A stretch of DNA of 64,000 nucleotides, taken from Flaveria trinervia. Taxonomy: Eukaryota; Streptophyta; Magnoliopsida; Asterales; Asteraceae. The notes beneath the pieces were generated by a model. The model did no database searches. It worked only from the letters and a program-made list of their open reading frames with translations, and was not told the origin of the DNA. Made by a program: the position numbers and the translations under genes. This document shows, one piece after another, positions 45,309 through 58,300 of this stretch (the first letter of the stretch is position 1; each line of letters opens with the position of its first letter). Location of the stretch: positions 168,501 through 232,500 of the forward strand of contig CM046453.1 in assembly GCA_025506515.1 (NCBI GenBank), written 5' to 3'.

Positions 45309-47091
45309 TTTTTTTAAAGAAATATTACCTTAATTAATTGCCTAAATTAATAATGTTATGTCAAGTTACATCAAAATAGAAGGTAGACGGGTAACAAGCT
45401 GCGCCGCCACCCCTTTCTGAATAGCAAATCCTAACCTTCCAAAAACAAATCCTTGCCTCCCCGGGGTTAAGCAATGGTTGTCTATGACCCGTTGGACCCT
45501 GGTCAAAAAGTTGATAGCTTCTGGCGCTAGGGAGCCAAATGTATCAAAGGCAAAGGGAACAAAAGCGTGCTGGTTCTCTGCGCAAGCTTTAGCATGTTTA
45601 TCCACTTTCTTTGATTCTGCCTTTCTTGCTGCTTGACCAGCTACAAAACCGTTTTCCCGTAAACCAACCAAAGGGGAAACTCCTGTGAGGTCCACACAAG
45701 CATGTTTGCCCCCAGCCCAGCCAAAGACGAGCAGATCCGCTGGTCGCAAAGTAGACCTCCCTCCATAGGGTCCGTGAGGAAATTCACAGGGGCTTCTTTC
45801 TTAACAGAAATCCCAGCTCTTCTTAGGATGTCCCCCAAAACATCTCGTACACAGTCATGCCGATATTTGAACCCAGGTAGCTCTTTACAGTGAAGGGCGT
45901 GCTCCCCATATTTATCCATGCAAGCTTTACGACATATCGGACATGTTTCATCTTCCGGGTACATAGGGATCATCAACCGGTATTTGAGAATTGCTCTATA
46001 TTCTACTGGAGACATGCACTGTCCCAACCCTTCAATCGGGATAACGGTCAAAAAGTCCTGAGCATGGGGGCCCTTCAGGCACTCAAACACCGCCTTTTGG
46101 CGGGATGACAAAGAAAAAACTTCTCCCAGGCTTTGAGCGATTTTGCTAAACAAAGCATTCGCCAAAGTTGTTTGTGGCTTCGAGGGGGCGGTGTCCTTAT
46201 TAGAGAAACCGCCAATATCCAAGTCTGGAGAAGGACATATAAGCGTTCGAGCGCCTGCTGATAGTCCGGGTCAAGCCCGAAGACCCCACTGTTTCGAAGG
46301 ATATGATCTTGTAGTTTCAAAGACTGAGCTCTAGAGGCCACAAAAGCATAAGCCCCAACATCTCGAGCTGAAAGGAGTCCCAAACCACCGAGACGCATTG
46401 GCAAAGATGCCAAACGCCATTGGAGATCACCAAAAAAAGGGCCACCACCCACGACTATGTATTCTATAGCCTCCCTGAGGCCATCATCGAACCGAGATAC
46501 CGCATCCTCCATCAAATGGGGTTGACAAGTGCGCAACCCAAAAAGTAACTTAGCAACTCCCATGCACGACCTTAGCAAAAGTAGTTCACATTGGGGATTC
46601 TTAAGGCAGGGCAAGAGTTTCATGAGGTCAACCGCTCCCGAGGCCCGCCGCCCAGCCAACTCCTCAATAAAGCTAGGATCACGGCTAACAGCTCCGCCAA
46701 GGAGCTTAACCCCCCTCTCTGGTCTACCAATCCCTCTCGGGAAAAGTCTGTCCTGAACTTTACGCCCATCGCATGTCGGCCAAAAAACCTCTGTTTTCTT
46801 AATGTTGAGATAAAGCCCCAGAGATGGCCCTTCCACGTTGATGATGTCTAAGGCCTTAGCAACCTCAGACGCGTTGCCGATAATCGTTCCATCATCCAAA
46901 TACCAAGCATGAAACAAAAGGTTACAACAGTCCTGGACCCGAAGAATAAGGGGGTGTAAGGCAAGGGCAAAGAGAAGGGGCCCTAAGGGATCTCCTTGTT
47001 GTACTCCGGTAGTAGCCCCGATACAATCATTACCAACATACAACTTAGCAGGCTGAGCATAAAGAAATTGGACCCACCGATAGATTGACGG
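45309..47091 (-). mobile_element. 5'-truncated RLE-type non-LTR retrotransposon with 13-bp TSD
   Basis: A perfect 13-bp duplication GCAAGATGATTAT flanks it (45296-45308 and 47092-47104), and copy A2 shows the empty site. The left boundary is a T run (45309-45315), the A tail of a minus-strand element. The 3' UTR between stop (45366-45368) and tail is about 50 bp. The right boundary cuts into an open reading frame, a typical 5' truncation from target-primed reverse transcription. At 1,783 bp it holds only the RT C-terminal half and everything after it. Confidence 0.88.
45366..47091 (-). pseudogene. Non-LTR RT with zinc-binding and restriction-like endonuclease domains
   Basis: The N-terminus is lost by truncation. 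Reading from 47091 down, RT motif GVQQGDPLGPLLFALALHPL lies at about 47000 and the catalytic YLDDGTIIG at about 46890. RT thumb-type sequence follows (LYLNIKKTEVFWP, VKLLGGAVSRD, MRLGGLGLLSA). A Cys/His block CPICRKACMDKYGEHALHC is at about 45900-45950. Then comes RPADLLVFGWAGGKHACVDL at about 45690-45750, which fits the PD-(D/E)XK endonuclease of R2/NeSL-like elements. The enzyme would nick target DNA and prime reverse transcription there. Two frame changes, at about 46230 and 45765, are each explained by one base. I cannot assign the clade; an R2/NeSL/Utopia-type relation is inference. Confidence 0.8.
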
Positions 47092-47458
47092 GCAAGATGA
47101 TTATAGAAATAAAATGGATCTTTAGGAACAAAGTAGATGAATATGGGATAGATTAGTAGCTGAAGGTTACAAACAAGAATAAGTCAAATATTATGATCTA
47201 ATAATAAGAGCCCGGTTAAAGTCTATATGTGAAGAAGAAAAATCAAAGTCTGATGAAGCTAGAAGGGTCATAAAGCAGCTACAATTGTTTATGAGGATTC
47301 AAAATATCCATTAACCAAATTCACAATTCTCTCCACGTCTAAATAAGCAACTATTTCAAAGGCTAAATTAACGGGGACGTTCCCAACACCCATCTACCTT
47401 TTCATGAGGTAAATAGGCCTATAGTCCTGACCACAACACTTTCAACCCAGAACCGATC

Positions 47459-48050
47459 ATGGCTCAACTGGCAACAGTGCCTTATTTGGAGTCCACAGAA
47501 TTGTTAAAGGATGATGTTGCTACATTGAAGGCACATAAATCTACAAGTGGATCAGGTTGATATGGTGATGGAGAGCGTTCGTGGCTTTCCATTCAGTTTC
47601 ACCGACCCTACACTAAGATTGAGTTTTTAGCCTTTAGTGTCGGCGAACCTTGAGGCTAGACAATTAAAACAACAAAAAAGTGTTACTCTCAAACAATAGA
47701 TGATAAGAATGTGTATATTGTTGTAATGCATCTCGAAGGGGATGGTTTGGACTTGTATTCTTGGCTAGCAGGACAATCCATTGTATTTTGGGAAGATTTG
47801 GTCCAAGCCCTAAAAAAGAACATTGGGTCGGTTGAATTCCAGGACCCCAATGAATATTTGTGTAGTATCAAGAAAATAGGCATTGTACAAGAATACCCAC
47901 AAGAAGTTGCGAAAAAGCGATTTGAGCTTTAAAAGACAATCGAGAGACAAGCTAAAAAACTCTTGGGTGTCGGTACTTGCAAGTCTTTCAACCTAATTCT
48001 CTTAGTCAAAAAGAAGGAAAACACTAGCCATATGTGTGTTGACTATTGAT
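47459..48050 (+). pseudogene. Ty3/gypsy gag-to-RT patchwork
   Basis: A start at 47459 (MAQLATVPYLESTE) leads into a retrotransposon-gag-like block at 47711-47935: MHLEGDGLDLYSWLAGQS, WEDLVQALKK, SVEFQDPNEYL. Close behind, near 48000-48050, is a gypsy RT block, LVKKKENTSHMCVDY (family form LVKKKDGSWRMCVDYR). The distance is far too short for a full gag-protease-RT, so most of the element was deleted. Confidence 0.6.
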
Positions 48051-48189
48051 GACTTGTCATTGGAGTCATGTAAAAACCTTATTAACCTAGGTATCTAGGG
48101 TAAATTAAGTATCGTATCCATGATAAACTGGTCACGAACCCATCAAAGGCTTTAGACCTTTAGGAGATATTTATGGTCGCACAGTTGAA

Positions 48190-49575
48190 ATCAAGCCTAA
48201 ATATAGACAAGGAGACCTACTTTGACCTATGATGATGAACCTAACAATGTGAAAGAGGCATTAATTGAGGTGAATCAAATTGGGAAAAGGCCATGAAGGA
48301 TGAAATCAATTCAACTAAGAAAAACAAGACACGGACTTTGATAGAATTGCCTTTAGGACAAAAACTATAGGATTAAAATGGATATTTAAGATTAAAAGAG
48401 ACAAGAACAGAAAGATCTCTAAATATAAGCAATACTAGTAGCAAAAAGTTACATTTAAAAACATGGTATTAACTTTGATGAAGCATTTCAACCAGTTGCA
48501 ATAATGGAAACTATAAGATATGAAGGAAGAAGTATACGTTACTCAACCCGAAGGATTGTAAAGAAAGGAAAGAAAAGTAAGGTTTTACAAAGGTACTATA
48601 TGGATTACAACAAGCACCTAAAACATAAAATGTGAAACTAGACAAGACCTTGAAGTAATTAGGGTTTCGAAGTGTACACAAGAACAAGCAACTAGAATAA
48701 AAAAGTCTTAATTAATTATTGGAGTTTATGTAGAGGGGTAACTTTGTAAAATAGTAACAAACTTTCAAAAATGTTCCAATTAAGTAACTCAAGTTTTAAA
48801 AATGTTCAAATTAGATCACTCATTTTTATATTTTATACAAATTAAAAGTCATAACATATTTTTTAGCATGTTATACTTTTGGATTCAGTTAGAAAATATT
48901 TTTTTCTATCTTTTGAAGCTGATGTAGAACGTTGACGTAAATTTTAGGCACTTTTTTTATTTTTTTCATAATTAACATATTTTTTATTTTTTAATATAAT
49001 TTTACATATTAAAAATTCTAACTTCAATGTCTTTTCCATCATTACTTTCTTGTCATAATAAAATTTGGTAATGACTCAATTTGATCGTTTGGAGGTCCAA
49101 TTTGAGAAAAATATACATGAGTGACTAAATTAGAACACTTTTAAAACTTGGTTACTATTCTGTGACATTTTTCCTTATGTAGATGACTTATTAGTTACCC
49201 AAAGAAACAAGAAAGACATCATTAACATCAAATGGGAAATGAAGAATCAATTTAACATGAGTGACTTAGGATTACTATACTACTATTTAGTAGGAAACGA
49301 AGTCACACAAGATCCAAAGGGAATTATAATAAATCAAAGAAACTACACTATGAAGATATAGCAAAAGGCAAACATGGATTATTGCGATCTAACAATGTAC
49401 CCAATGGATCTGAGAACAAAGATGGCAAAGTTTAAAAAAAGTGAACCAATACATGAAACAGAATTTAGAAGGATAATTGGGAGTCTTCGCTACCTCACCC
49501 ATACACGACCAGACATAAATTTCACTTTTGAATGTTAAGTAGATATATGTCACCGCCAAAGAAAGAGAAAATAAA
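48190..49575 (+). pseudogene. Decayed Ty1/copia RT, split by a MITE
   Basis: From left to right: EPNNVKEALIEVNQ, KTIGLKWIFKIKRDK near 48380, VYVTQPEG near 48540, the YVDD block split at 48734/49175, DLLVTQRNKKDI, MSDLGLLYYYLVGNEV near 49270, RRIIGSLRYLTHTRPDINF near 49490, and SRYMSPPKKE-like sequence near 49550. Stops and frameshifts are frequent. No flanking LTRs of its own are recognised. Confidence 0.75.
48735..49174. mobile_element. Mutator-like MITE (440 bp) with 9-bp TSD
   Basis: A perfect 9-bp TTATGTAGA flanks it (48726-48734 and 49175-49183). The ~60-bp inverted ends are imperfect: the left has AAAATAGTAACAAACTTTCAAAAATG and the right, reversed, has AGAATAGTAACCAAGTTTTAAAAGTG in part. 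No ORF. A 9-bp TSD with long terminal inverted repeats fits the Mutator superfamily. Confidence 0.8.
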
Positions 49576-49580
49576 TAAAT

Positions 49581-50492
49581 AGGTGGCCGAGTGCTAACCA
49601 GGTCTTTTCGAATAAAAAGTTGAACCTCGCTTTAGAGTATTAGTATTAGTGCCACCATTGCTTATGCTTATCTTGTTTCTTTTTATCATTGGTTATCGAC
49701 TTTTTTCCTCATTCACTTAATATTTTATATTTCAAGTCAAGTTTTTATATTCCATTAGCTTTCAAGTTGGTTTAAAATATGGTTACGGTTAATGGGGATT
49801 CCAACGGACAATTAATCACACAGTATCATAAACTAATTTCATATCCCTTTGTTGGTCTGGTAGGTCAATGTGATAAAATTACATAATCATATGGTTCCTT
49901 TGCAATTTAAAGAAAATCATCATTAATTAAACAAGCGATTGCTTTCAACATACTTTAACTATTAGAAACACATAGGTGACTTTAACTAAGAACCATTAGG
50001 TATCAAGCTCAATATTAGCTCCTATTTGCCTTTGTATCTAAACTTTGAACCCTAAAATTTAAAGTTGCACTTGGATGAAGTTACCTCGTGGCCATGAGAA
50101 AAGAATTAAGTCAATTTGCTAGAAGTTAAGTATGTGGTCTTGTTCAGTTTCCCAATGCAAGATGATTATAAAAATAAAATGGATCTTTAGCAACAAAGTA
50201 GATGAATATGGGATAGATTAGTAGCTCAAGGTTACAAACAAGAATAAATCAAAAATATTATGATATAATAATAAGAATCCGGTGAAAGTCTATATGTAAA
50301 GGAAGAAAAAACCAGTCTGATGAAGTTAGAAGGGTCATAAAGCAGCTACAATTGTTTATGATGATTCAAAATTACCCATTAACCAAATGCACAATTCTCT
50401 CCACGTCTAAACAAGCAACTATTTCTAAGGCTAAATTAACGGGGACGTTCCCAACACCCATCTAGCTTTTCATGATATAAATAGGCCTATAG
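49581..50492 (+). repeat. Direct repeat copy A2 (912 bp)
   Basis: It is roughly 88-90% similar by eye to copy A1, in the same orientation. It lacks the non-LTR insertion and so documents the pre-insertion site (CAAGATGATTATAAAAATAAAATGG-type junction near 50159-50180). Confidence 0.75.
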
Positions 50493-53195
50493 AATGCAGC
50501 CCGACATTGTGTCATCATGAGTCTTTAAAAGTTGTGAAATACCGCAAGGAATTGCAGTGATTAATTTATATCATATTTGAGTATAAATCACTATATTTTA
50601 CTGTGATCCTTTATGGTTAACTATTATTTGTTGTATTAATTGACTTTGACTCCTAATCATAGTTATTACCCAAGTTTGACCTACATTGATAGGTTGACTT
50701 AACATTTTTTTATCCTCATTCCATCAAACCTTACACTTGTATTACACTTGTAATGAATATTTGAACTTACATCACTTTTACGAGGGATTTGATATGTTGT
50801 CTTAACATGTTGTAATACGCCATAACTATCATAATGAGTGTAATGTGTTATAATGGGTAAATATAAGTCTTTACGACATATAAGAAGTTATAGTAGGTCA
50901 TACATACACATTTGTGTATATGAATTGCTATATTTTCCTAGGATTTACCGACACCAATCATTATATCACCTATAATAATTATCTTTGACCATGAACTATT
51001 ATAATTAATCAAGTCTTAACCATTTGAACTATTTTGACCTAACATGTCATATCACATCATATATAATTGTCATAATGGGTCGTAATGAGTCATAACGATT
51101 CACAATAAGTTATAATAGTACATAATGAGTTATAACAGACTGGACAATGTAATGATATTCAACTATCATTAATCATAAATTATTATATTTAACCAAATTT
51201 TACTACTTGGGACCATAATTAACTATGACTAACTGATATGAACTAATTGCCCATACTTAATCCTAATTATCAAACATAATCAATATTAATCTTAATGTGT
51301 TTTGATCGATCAACTTTATTTTAAACTAATTAACTTTGATTGCAACTATTTTTCAAATCAATAGATATTAAGCTCATTAACCCTAATTGGTGATGATTAA
51401 CCATTATTAACTTTAATTGTCCATATTTGATTAATATTGATACTGTTTGTTTTTGGTTGACTATTAAGGCCCTCATTCACTAATTATGTCAAACCCCGCT
51501 AACCACTTAATTTCTTTATACTCCTTGGTTGAAAAATACATGGAACTATCAAACATCTCAAAAGCTTTCCAGCAATGTTTCTCATCGTTTTGCTACTTGA
51601 TTCGATGTAAATTTGGGTGCTCTTGTCACCCTGATTTTTCTTGAGAGATTCACAATTTGTTAAGGGACTTGTGTTAGAGGCGAAGTTTTAGCTGCCTTCT
51701 TGTTGTTTACCTTTTTGTTTTGTTGTTTCTTTTAGTTAAACTAGTAATATAATTATACTACTTTCCTATCATATTTTTGTATTATTGGATTATAAAAGAT
51801 GTTTTACTTTTATTTGAAGGAATTTCTTGTACACACAATTGAAATTATGAATAAAATACAGATCGTGTTTAGAACGGCTCACTTACGTCAAATTGGTCAC
51901 GACAGATATGGTCAAAAAGTTGCACTAACTCATAGCAATTTCACATATTATAACACAACTTTAAGGAATAATATACGTAATCGACAATAGTACGATAATA
52001 TTTTCCATATACTAGTAGTAGTAGTAAAACAATCGGCGACATGTATTCAAAGTAAATTCCTATTTGGGCCATGAGCTTTAGAGTGTTCAATTGTTTTTCT
52101 CCAAAATAAATCATTTGACTATTTTCATGCAAAAAGAAATCCTTTAATTAACTATTTTTGTCCCTAATGTTTGCGTTTTGTAATGCTTTCAGCCACTAAC
52201 ACTAACTATGTTAGATTTTTTTGTTAAGTTGAAAGACACTTCAATCATTCTATATATAGTGAATTATATGTATATGTTTAATCTTTAATTAAGGAGTATT
52301 TCTTGTCTTTTTTTATCAAATCAGTCTTTCTTAAACTATTTATAAAATAATATCTTTTAATCTCATATATGTAAAAATAAGTTCTCTTTGAAGACGATAT
52401 TTTTTTGAAAAAAAAAACGGGTTTTATATTTATATTTGTCATGTAAACCTTTTTTTTTCTTTTTCTCTTGTGGGTTTCAAATTAGATTACATGATCATGA
52501 CATAATAGTTGCATTCTTTTAGAATATTTTGTCATTAAATATTTAACATTGCTTTCGTATAAAACTATTAAAATTGCTTCTAAATTTTTTGTAAAGATTT
52601 ATCCCGAATGTTAGTGTCCTTTCATTTTGTTATAAATCTTTTATAAATACAAAAGATATTTTAGATGAATACCCAAATAATTTTATGCATGTTTATGTTG
52701 TTCCTAATACATTTAATGTTTATTTGCATAATAGAGGGATAACTATATGTTATTGATACATTTTAATGATAATTACTAATAAATAGTAAATAGATGACGA
52801 TTTTAAGATTACTAATTTAGATCTTAGGTCACATTTTCAGAAGTGTAGAACCTTTTCATCATTTCGATGGTTTCTTTTTTTCTATTTGTATTAATATTTA
52901 TATTTATTTTATTATTTTAAGTTAGATAAACAACTCTTTAAGTATTAAACAATACTTAAAATTCTCTTATATATAAAATGATTGAAGTATTATCTAACTT
53001 AATTTATATTCTACTAATTATCAACCTTTCTATACATAACTAAATTTAGTAACCCGTATAATACACGGGTTGTATAAATAAAATGATTAACTATAATAGA
53101 AACTTATTATTATATATAAAATAATATTATAAAATAATATTTGATTGAACATTCCTCATTATAAACATGATGACAATTATATTTTCAAACAAACT
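50493..53195. other. Unassigned AT-rich intergenic DNA
   Basis: No gene recognised. At 50820-51140 short, drifting units of the type CATAATGAGT(C/T)ATAA recur. At 53049-53067 an ACCCG...CGGGT hairpin (ACCCGTATAATACACGGGT) resembles those near plant Helitron 3' ends, but no CTAGT-type terminus follows. Confidence 0.55.
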
Positions 53196-55254
53196 TGTCA
53201 CACCCTCAAATTCCACAAACGGGGTATTACCATTAGGCGTGTGACTTCCAGGATCTCAGCCACTAGTTACACCAAACGACACGTTAATTATAAAACATAA
53301 TTTACTTATAAAACTTGAATTCATCAAAGAGTAGTTTTAAACGTGGACATAATAGAAGTCGCGGAAGCATAGTAAATATTAGTTGTTTAAATGGCGCAAC
53401 ACGCGCAAACCGAATAAATAAAAATTATTGAAAGACGTTAGATAAATCACGTGGATAATAATGCATGAATGAAATGCTCCTATGCGTGCGCATCTTGTGA
53501 ACCTGAAAGAAACATGCTAAAGTGTCAACACAAGGTTGGTGAGTCCACAGGTTTTGATAAATTGAACATAACAGCAAACTGATGCAGTAATCAAGATAAT
53601 ATCAGTAGATAGCTAGTCTACTCAACAAGTTACTAAGTGTATGAAGTTCGCAACCGACGCTGACAACGTAAAGAATGCCTCGGCTATGAACACCGGTCAC
53701 AGCAACAGAATTAGGTCAATTAAACACCCGTTGACGAACGTTGTGCTAGCGTGACTAGCCCGGTGGGGTTTGTCAAACCCAGTAGATCTACTCAGAATAC
53801 CTCGCTAGAGTACATATATTAACGGTTCGAAAGTGAGGACTTAAGTATGGTGTCACACTAAACAAGTGATATTAAAGTAATACTAATAAGGTGAAAATAC
53901 GTTAGAACACACGTTTCTTTCACCCCAAAGAAAGTAAGTAAAGTGGGGCTGAGAACTCACCTTAAATGCACAGCAATTAATAAGCGAAAGCACAAACGTT
54001 TAAGATCTCCACTTACCTGGTATTTAATATATGCAATCAATATTAATACTTAATAATGAAATCGTACGGTTTCGCGTTTCACGACTCGGTTCGGTTGCCG
54101 ACGGTTTCCAAAATGATGTATATAACCACCTACTATCATATAGTTATTACTTTTCATCTAACATGCCCACAACATATAAGATTTACATACACATGCACAC
54201 ACACATCAAACACATGCAGAATGCACACATGCATATCATAACACACACAAAATTAATTATCATCAACATACACACCCACATTACATACACATGCAAACAT
54301 CCCATATCAACATGCACGGTAATATATAAATGCACCCATACAAACACTTCAGCCCATACACCACCTCAGAAACACACACACACATTCGCAGAACACACAC
54401 ACATTCGCAGAACACACACACATATTCAACACACACCACTTCGAACAAACAATAATGAAATATATATACATGCACAACAGCTACAACCGGATACATATAT
54501 ACACATACGTAATTTACCGTACGCGGGCACATACCACGCACCCGATTGAGGACCCGAGCACCGAACCCAAAATCAACCCAACATCATACAAACGTGACGA
54601 CATACGATCGCACAAAACATTCACACACACAGAAGAATGCACGCAGATCACATACTTACTCACTCACGTGAAAACAACCACCCAGAATTCAACTCGAAAT
54701 CCATTACTTCTAAGGTAACGGAACCGAACCGTAACGCAACACCATAAATAACGAAAAGAAATGTACCGAATAGTCTATGAAAAGAATAGAACTTGCACGG
54801 AACGCTTCGGGAGTACGTGAACGATGGGGTTGTCACCGGGTAGGAGGTTGCCGAGAGTACAAAGCCGTGTTCGAGGTACCCGAACAATGAAACTCGCCGA
54901 GGATGAGTATCGCAGCTTGATGGCTTGATGCGGATGTCGTCGGTTGTTTCTTGGGTGCTTAGGGTTACAGATGAGAAGAATGGTGATATGGGGTCGGTTA
55001 CGGGAATGCTTATTTGATTTATTTGGTTGCATTGCTTCTTTTGCAATTGGCACAATTGCCCCTTCCACTTGGTCTAATTGACATTTCATGCTAATAATTT
55101 TGGTTGTATTATGATGTTAATAAGTTGTTAAATTTGATATTTGTAATAATAATAATTATTATTGAAAGGTATAATAATTTGATTAAACATAAAATAGATG
55201 GAGATAGTTTAAATTAAGGGGGGCAAGGTTAACCTGAAAACTCGGTTTGTCACA
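53196..55254 (-). repeat. Gypsy-3 3' LTR
   Basis: On the + strand it begins TGTCACACCCTC and ends GGTTTGTCACA. It contains a CA-rich tract at about 54180-54450 that creates spurious long frames on both strands. Confidence 0.9.
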
Positions 55255-55271
55255 TCATTCCCCTGTTGAAG
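55255..55271 (-). promoter_or_regulatory. Gypsy-3 polypurine tract
   Basis: The minus strand reads CTTCAACAGGGGAATGA, abutting the 3' LTR. Confidence 0.85.
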
Positions 55272-55379
55272 GAATTTTCGTCCCGAAAATTAGAACATCA
55301 GGTAACATGAAACATCAAGTTTAACAGTGACAACAAGAGAGGTTCATAAGCTTGCTCAGGATGGAGTTTCTGAAGTTTC

Positions 55380-58300
55380 TTAAGAAGTAGATGTCTGATC
55401 TTTGAATAGTTGTGGGTATCTCTTCTTCATTTGATCCTCACGTTCCCAGGTAAACTCCGAGCCACGCTTTGAGTTCCACCTAACGCGCACAATTGGAATC
55501 TTGCTACGCCTTAGGGTTTTGACTTCTCGATCCATAATTTCAAGTGGTTCTTCAATGAAACAAAGCTGTTCATCAATCTCCAGTTCCTCTAATGGAACGA
55601 CGAGTGAGTCGTCGGATAGACACTTCCTCAAATTAGACACGTGAAACACGTTATGTATTCCACTTAGCTCTTCTGGTAAATTCAGCTGGTAGGCTACTGG
55701 ACCAACCCGTTTGACAATCTCAAATGGTCCAACGTATCTGGGGTTTAGTTTGCCACGCTTTCCAAAGCGTATTACTCCCTTCCAGGGTGAGACTTTTAGA
55801 AGTACCTTATCGCCAATCTGAAATTCAATGGCTTACGACGTTTGTCGGCGTAACTCTTTTGTCGATCACGTGCTGCCACCATACGGTTACGTATCTGCAC
55901 GATCTTCTCAGTCGTCTCGTGCACAAGCTCAGGACCTGTAAGTTGGCTTTCTCCAACTTCTGCCCAACAAATAGGTGATCGACACTTACGTCCATACAGT
56001 GCCTCAAATGGAGCTGCCTTGATTGAGGTGTGATAACTGTTATTATAGGAGAACTCAACCAATGGTAAGTGAGTTTCCCAATTACTGCCACAATCGATCA
56101 CGCGGGCACGTAACATATCTTCTAATTTCTGGATCGTACGCTCACTTTGACAATCGGTTTGCGGATGATACGCAGTACTCATATCCAGCCGCGTTCCCAA
56201 TGATCGTTGTAATGATTGCCAGAAGTGAGAAGTGAATCGAGCGTCACGATCAGATATGATAGACACTGGTACACCATGCCGGGAATCTATTTCTCTTAGA
56301 TAAATCCGTGTTAACTTATCCATCCGATCCGTCTCTCGGATTGCTAGGAAGTGAGCGGATTTTGTTAGACGATCTACTATAACCCATATGGTATTGCATC
56401 CGCTGGGAGTCCTAGGTAACTTTGTGACAAAGTCCATCGAGATCTGCTCCCATTTCCAAACTGGAAGTTCCGGTTGCTGAAGTAAACCGGATGGTCTCTG
56501 ATATTCCACCTTAACTTTAGAGCAAGTTAAACATCTGCTTACATAGGCGGCAATCTCAGCTTTCATGTTAGGCCACCAATAACACTCTTTCAGATCATGG
56601 TACATTTTATCTGAACCCGGATGAATTGAGTAGCGTGACTTATGAGCTTATCCATTACCAGTTCTCGTAAATTCCCGTATTGTGGTACCCAGATCCGTTC
56701 CATGAAATAACGGATTCCATCCGTCTTGATCTCTAATTGTTTCTCCATACCCCGCATGGATTCTGCTTTTAGGTTCTAACTTTCAAGGCCTCAGACTGGG
56801 CAGCCTTGATCTGTTCTGGCAGGTTGGAGTGAATGGTTAATTGTAGTGCGCGTACTCGACGAGGTTTAGGGGTCTCTTTTCGACTGAGGGCATTGGCTAC
56901 CACATTGGCTTTACCCGGGTGATACTTGATGGCACAGTCGTAATCATTGAGTAGTTCTAGCCATCGTCCTTGCCGCATATTTAGCTCTTTTTGGTCATAT
57001 ATGTGCTGGAGACTCTTGTGGTCTGTATAGATCGTGCACTTAGTTCCATATAGGTAGTGCCTCCAAATCTTCAAAGCAAACACTACAGCTCCTAGTTCCA
57101 GATCATGCGTTGTGTAGTTCTTCTCGTGTACTTAAGTTGTCTAGACGCATAATCAATGACATTGTTGCGTTGCATCAACACACATCCCAAACCCTGGATG
57201 GATGCGTCACAATAAACAACAAAGTCATCTGTTCCTTCTGGCAAGACTAGGATCGGTGCACTGCAGAGCTTGTCCTTAAGTGTCTGAAATGCTGATTCTT
57301 CTTGGCTGCCCCATTTGTAGATGGTTCCCTTGTGGGTTAGGGCAGTTAGAGGTTGGACTAACTTTGAGAATCCCTCAATAAATCGTCTGTAATAACCTGC
57401 CAAGCCAAGGAATTGTCGCACCTCAGTAGGCGTTTTTGGTGCCGGCCAATCCTTGATTGCTTCAATCTTTGAAGGATCTACATGTATACCCTTTTCGTTC
57501 ACCACATGACCAAGAAACTGCACTTCTCGCATCCAGAAGTCACATTTTGAGAACTTTGCATACAATTGTTCATTCTTCAATAATTCCAGAATGATCCTCA
57601 GATGTTCCTCGTGATCTTCCTTATTCTGAGAGTAGATTAGTATGTCATCAATAAAGACAATGACAAACTTATCCAAATAAGGTTTGCAAACACGGTTCAT
57701 GAGGTCCATGAAAACTGCTGGGGCATTGGTTAATCCAAAAGGCATTACTGCGAACTCATAGTGCCCATAACGGGTCCGGAATGCCGTCTTCGAGATATCT
57801 TCCTCCCGGACTCGAAGCTGATGAACCTGATCTCAGGTCAATCTTGGAATAGTAGCTTGATCCTTGCAATTGGTCAAACAGATCATCAATGCGCGGGAGA
57901 GGATATCTGTTCTTAATTGTCACTTGTTTAACTCTCGGTAATCAATACACATTCTGAAAGTTCCATCTTTCTTCTTCACGAATAGCACTGGAGCTCCCCA
58001 GGGTGAAGAGCTGGGACGTATGAATCCCTTGTCCAGCAATTCCTGCAATTCTTAGACAGCTCTTGTAGTTCATTCGGTGCCAAACGGTACGGCGCCCGAG
58101 CGATCGGAGCTGCTCCAGGTGCTAATTCAATCTGAAACTCTACTTGCCTGTGTGGGGGTAGTCCAGGTAGGTCCTCGGGAAATACCTCCGGAAAGTCTCT
58201 AACTATAGGGATGTCTTCCAGTCGTTTCTCCTCAGTAGTCTTTTCGGTGACTAGGGCTAAAATCGCCGAATGTCCTTTCTTCAAAAACTTCTGAGCTTTC

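Larger units (their letters stand above)
44650..47424 (+). repeat. Direct repeat copy A1, interrupted by the non-LTR retrotransposon
   Basis: It aligns with 49581-50492 from AGGTGGCTGAGTGCTAACC to AGGCCTATAG once 45309-47091 and one TSD copy are removed. The first ~550 bp are noncoding. The rest carries the N-terminal block of a copia RT (REELSQFA...DLVQFP, then KWIFRNKVDEYGI). The ends are not TG...CA, so I do not call it an LTR. An AT-repeat expansion near 44890-44925 is absent from the second copy. Confidence 0.75.

Noticed and set aside
44650..50492. A1 and A2 as LTRs of one retrotransposon
   Set aside because: The ends are not TG...CA, the repeats themselves contain RT coding sequence, and the interior mixes gypsy and copia.
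53049..53067. Helitron 3' end (ACCCG...CGGGT hairpin)
   Set aside because: No CTRR terminus follows within the expected distance and no 5' TC end was found.
54031..54718. Long frames in the gypsy-3 LTR (Thr/His-rich)
   Set aside because: They result from the CA-rich tract in the LTR and shift between the two LTR copies; not coding.
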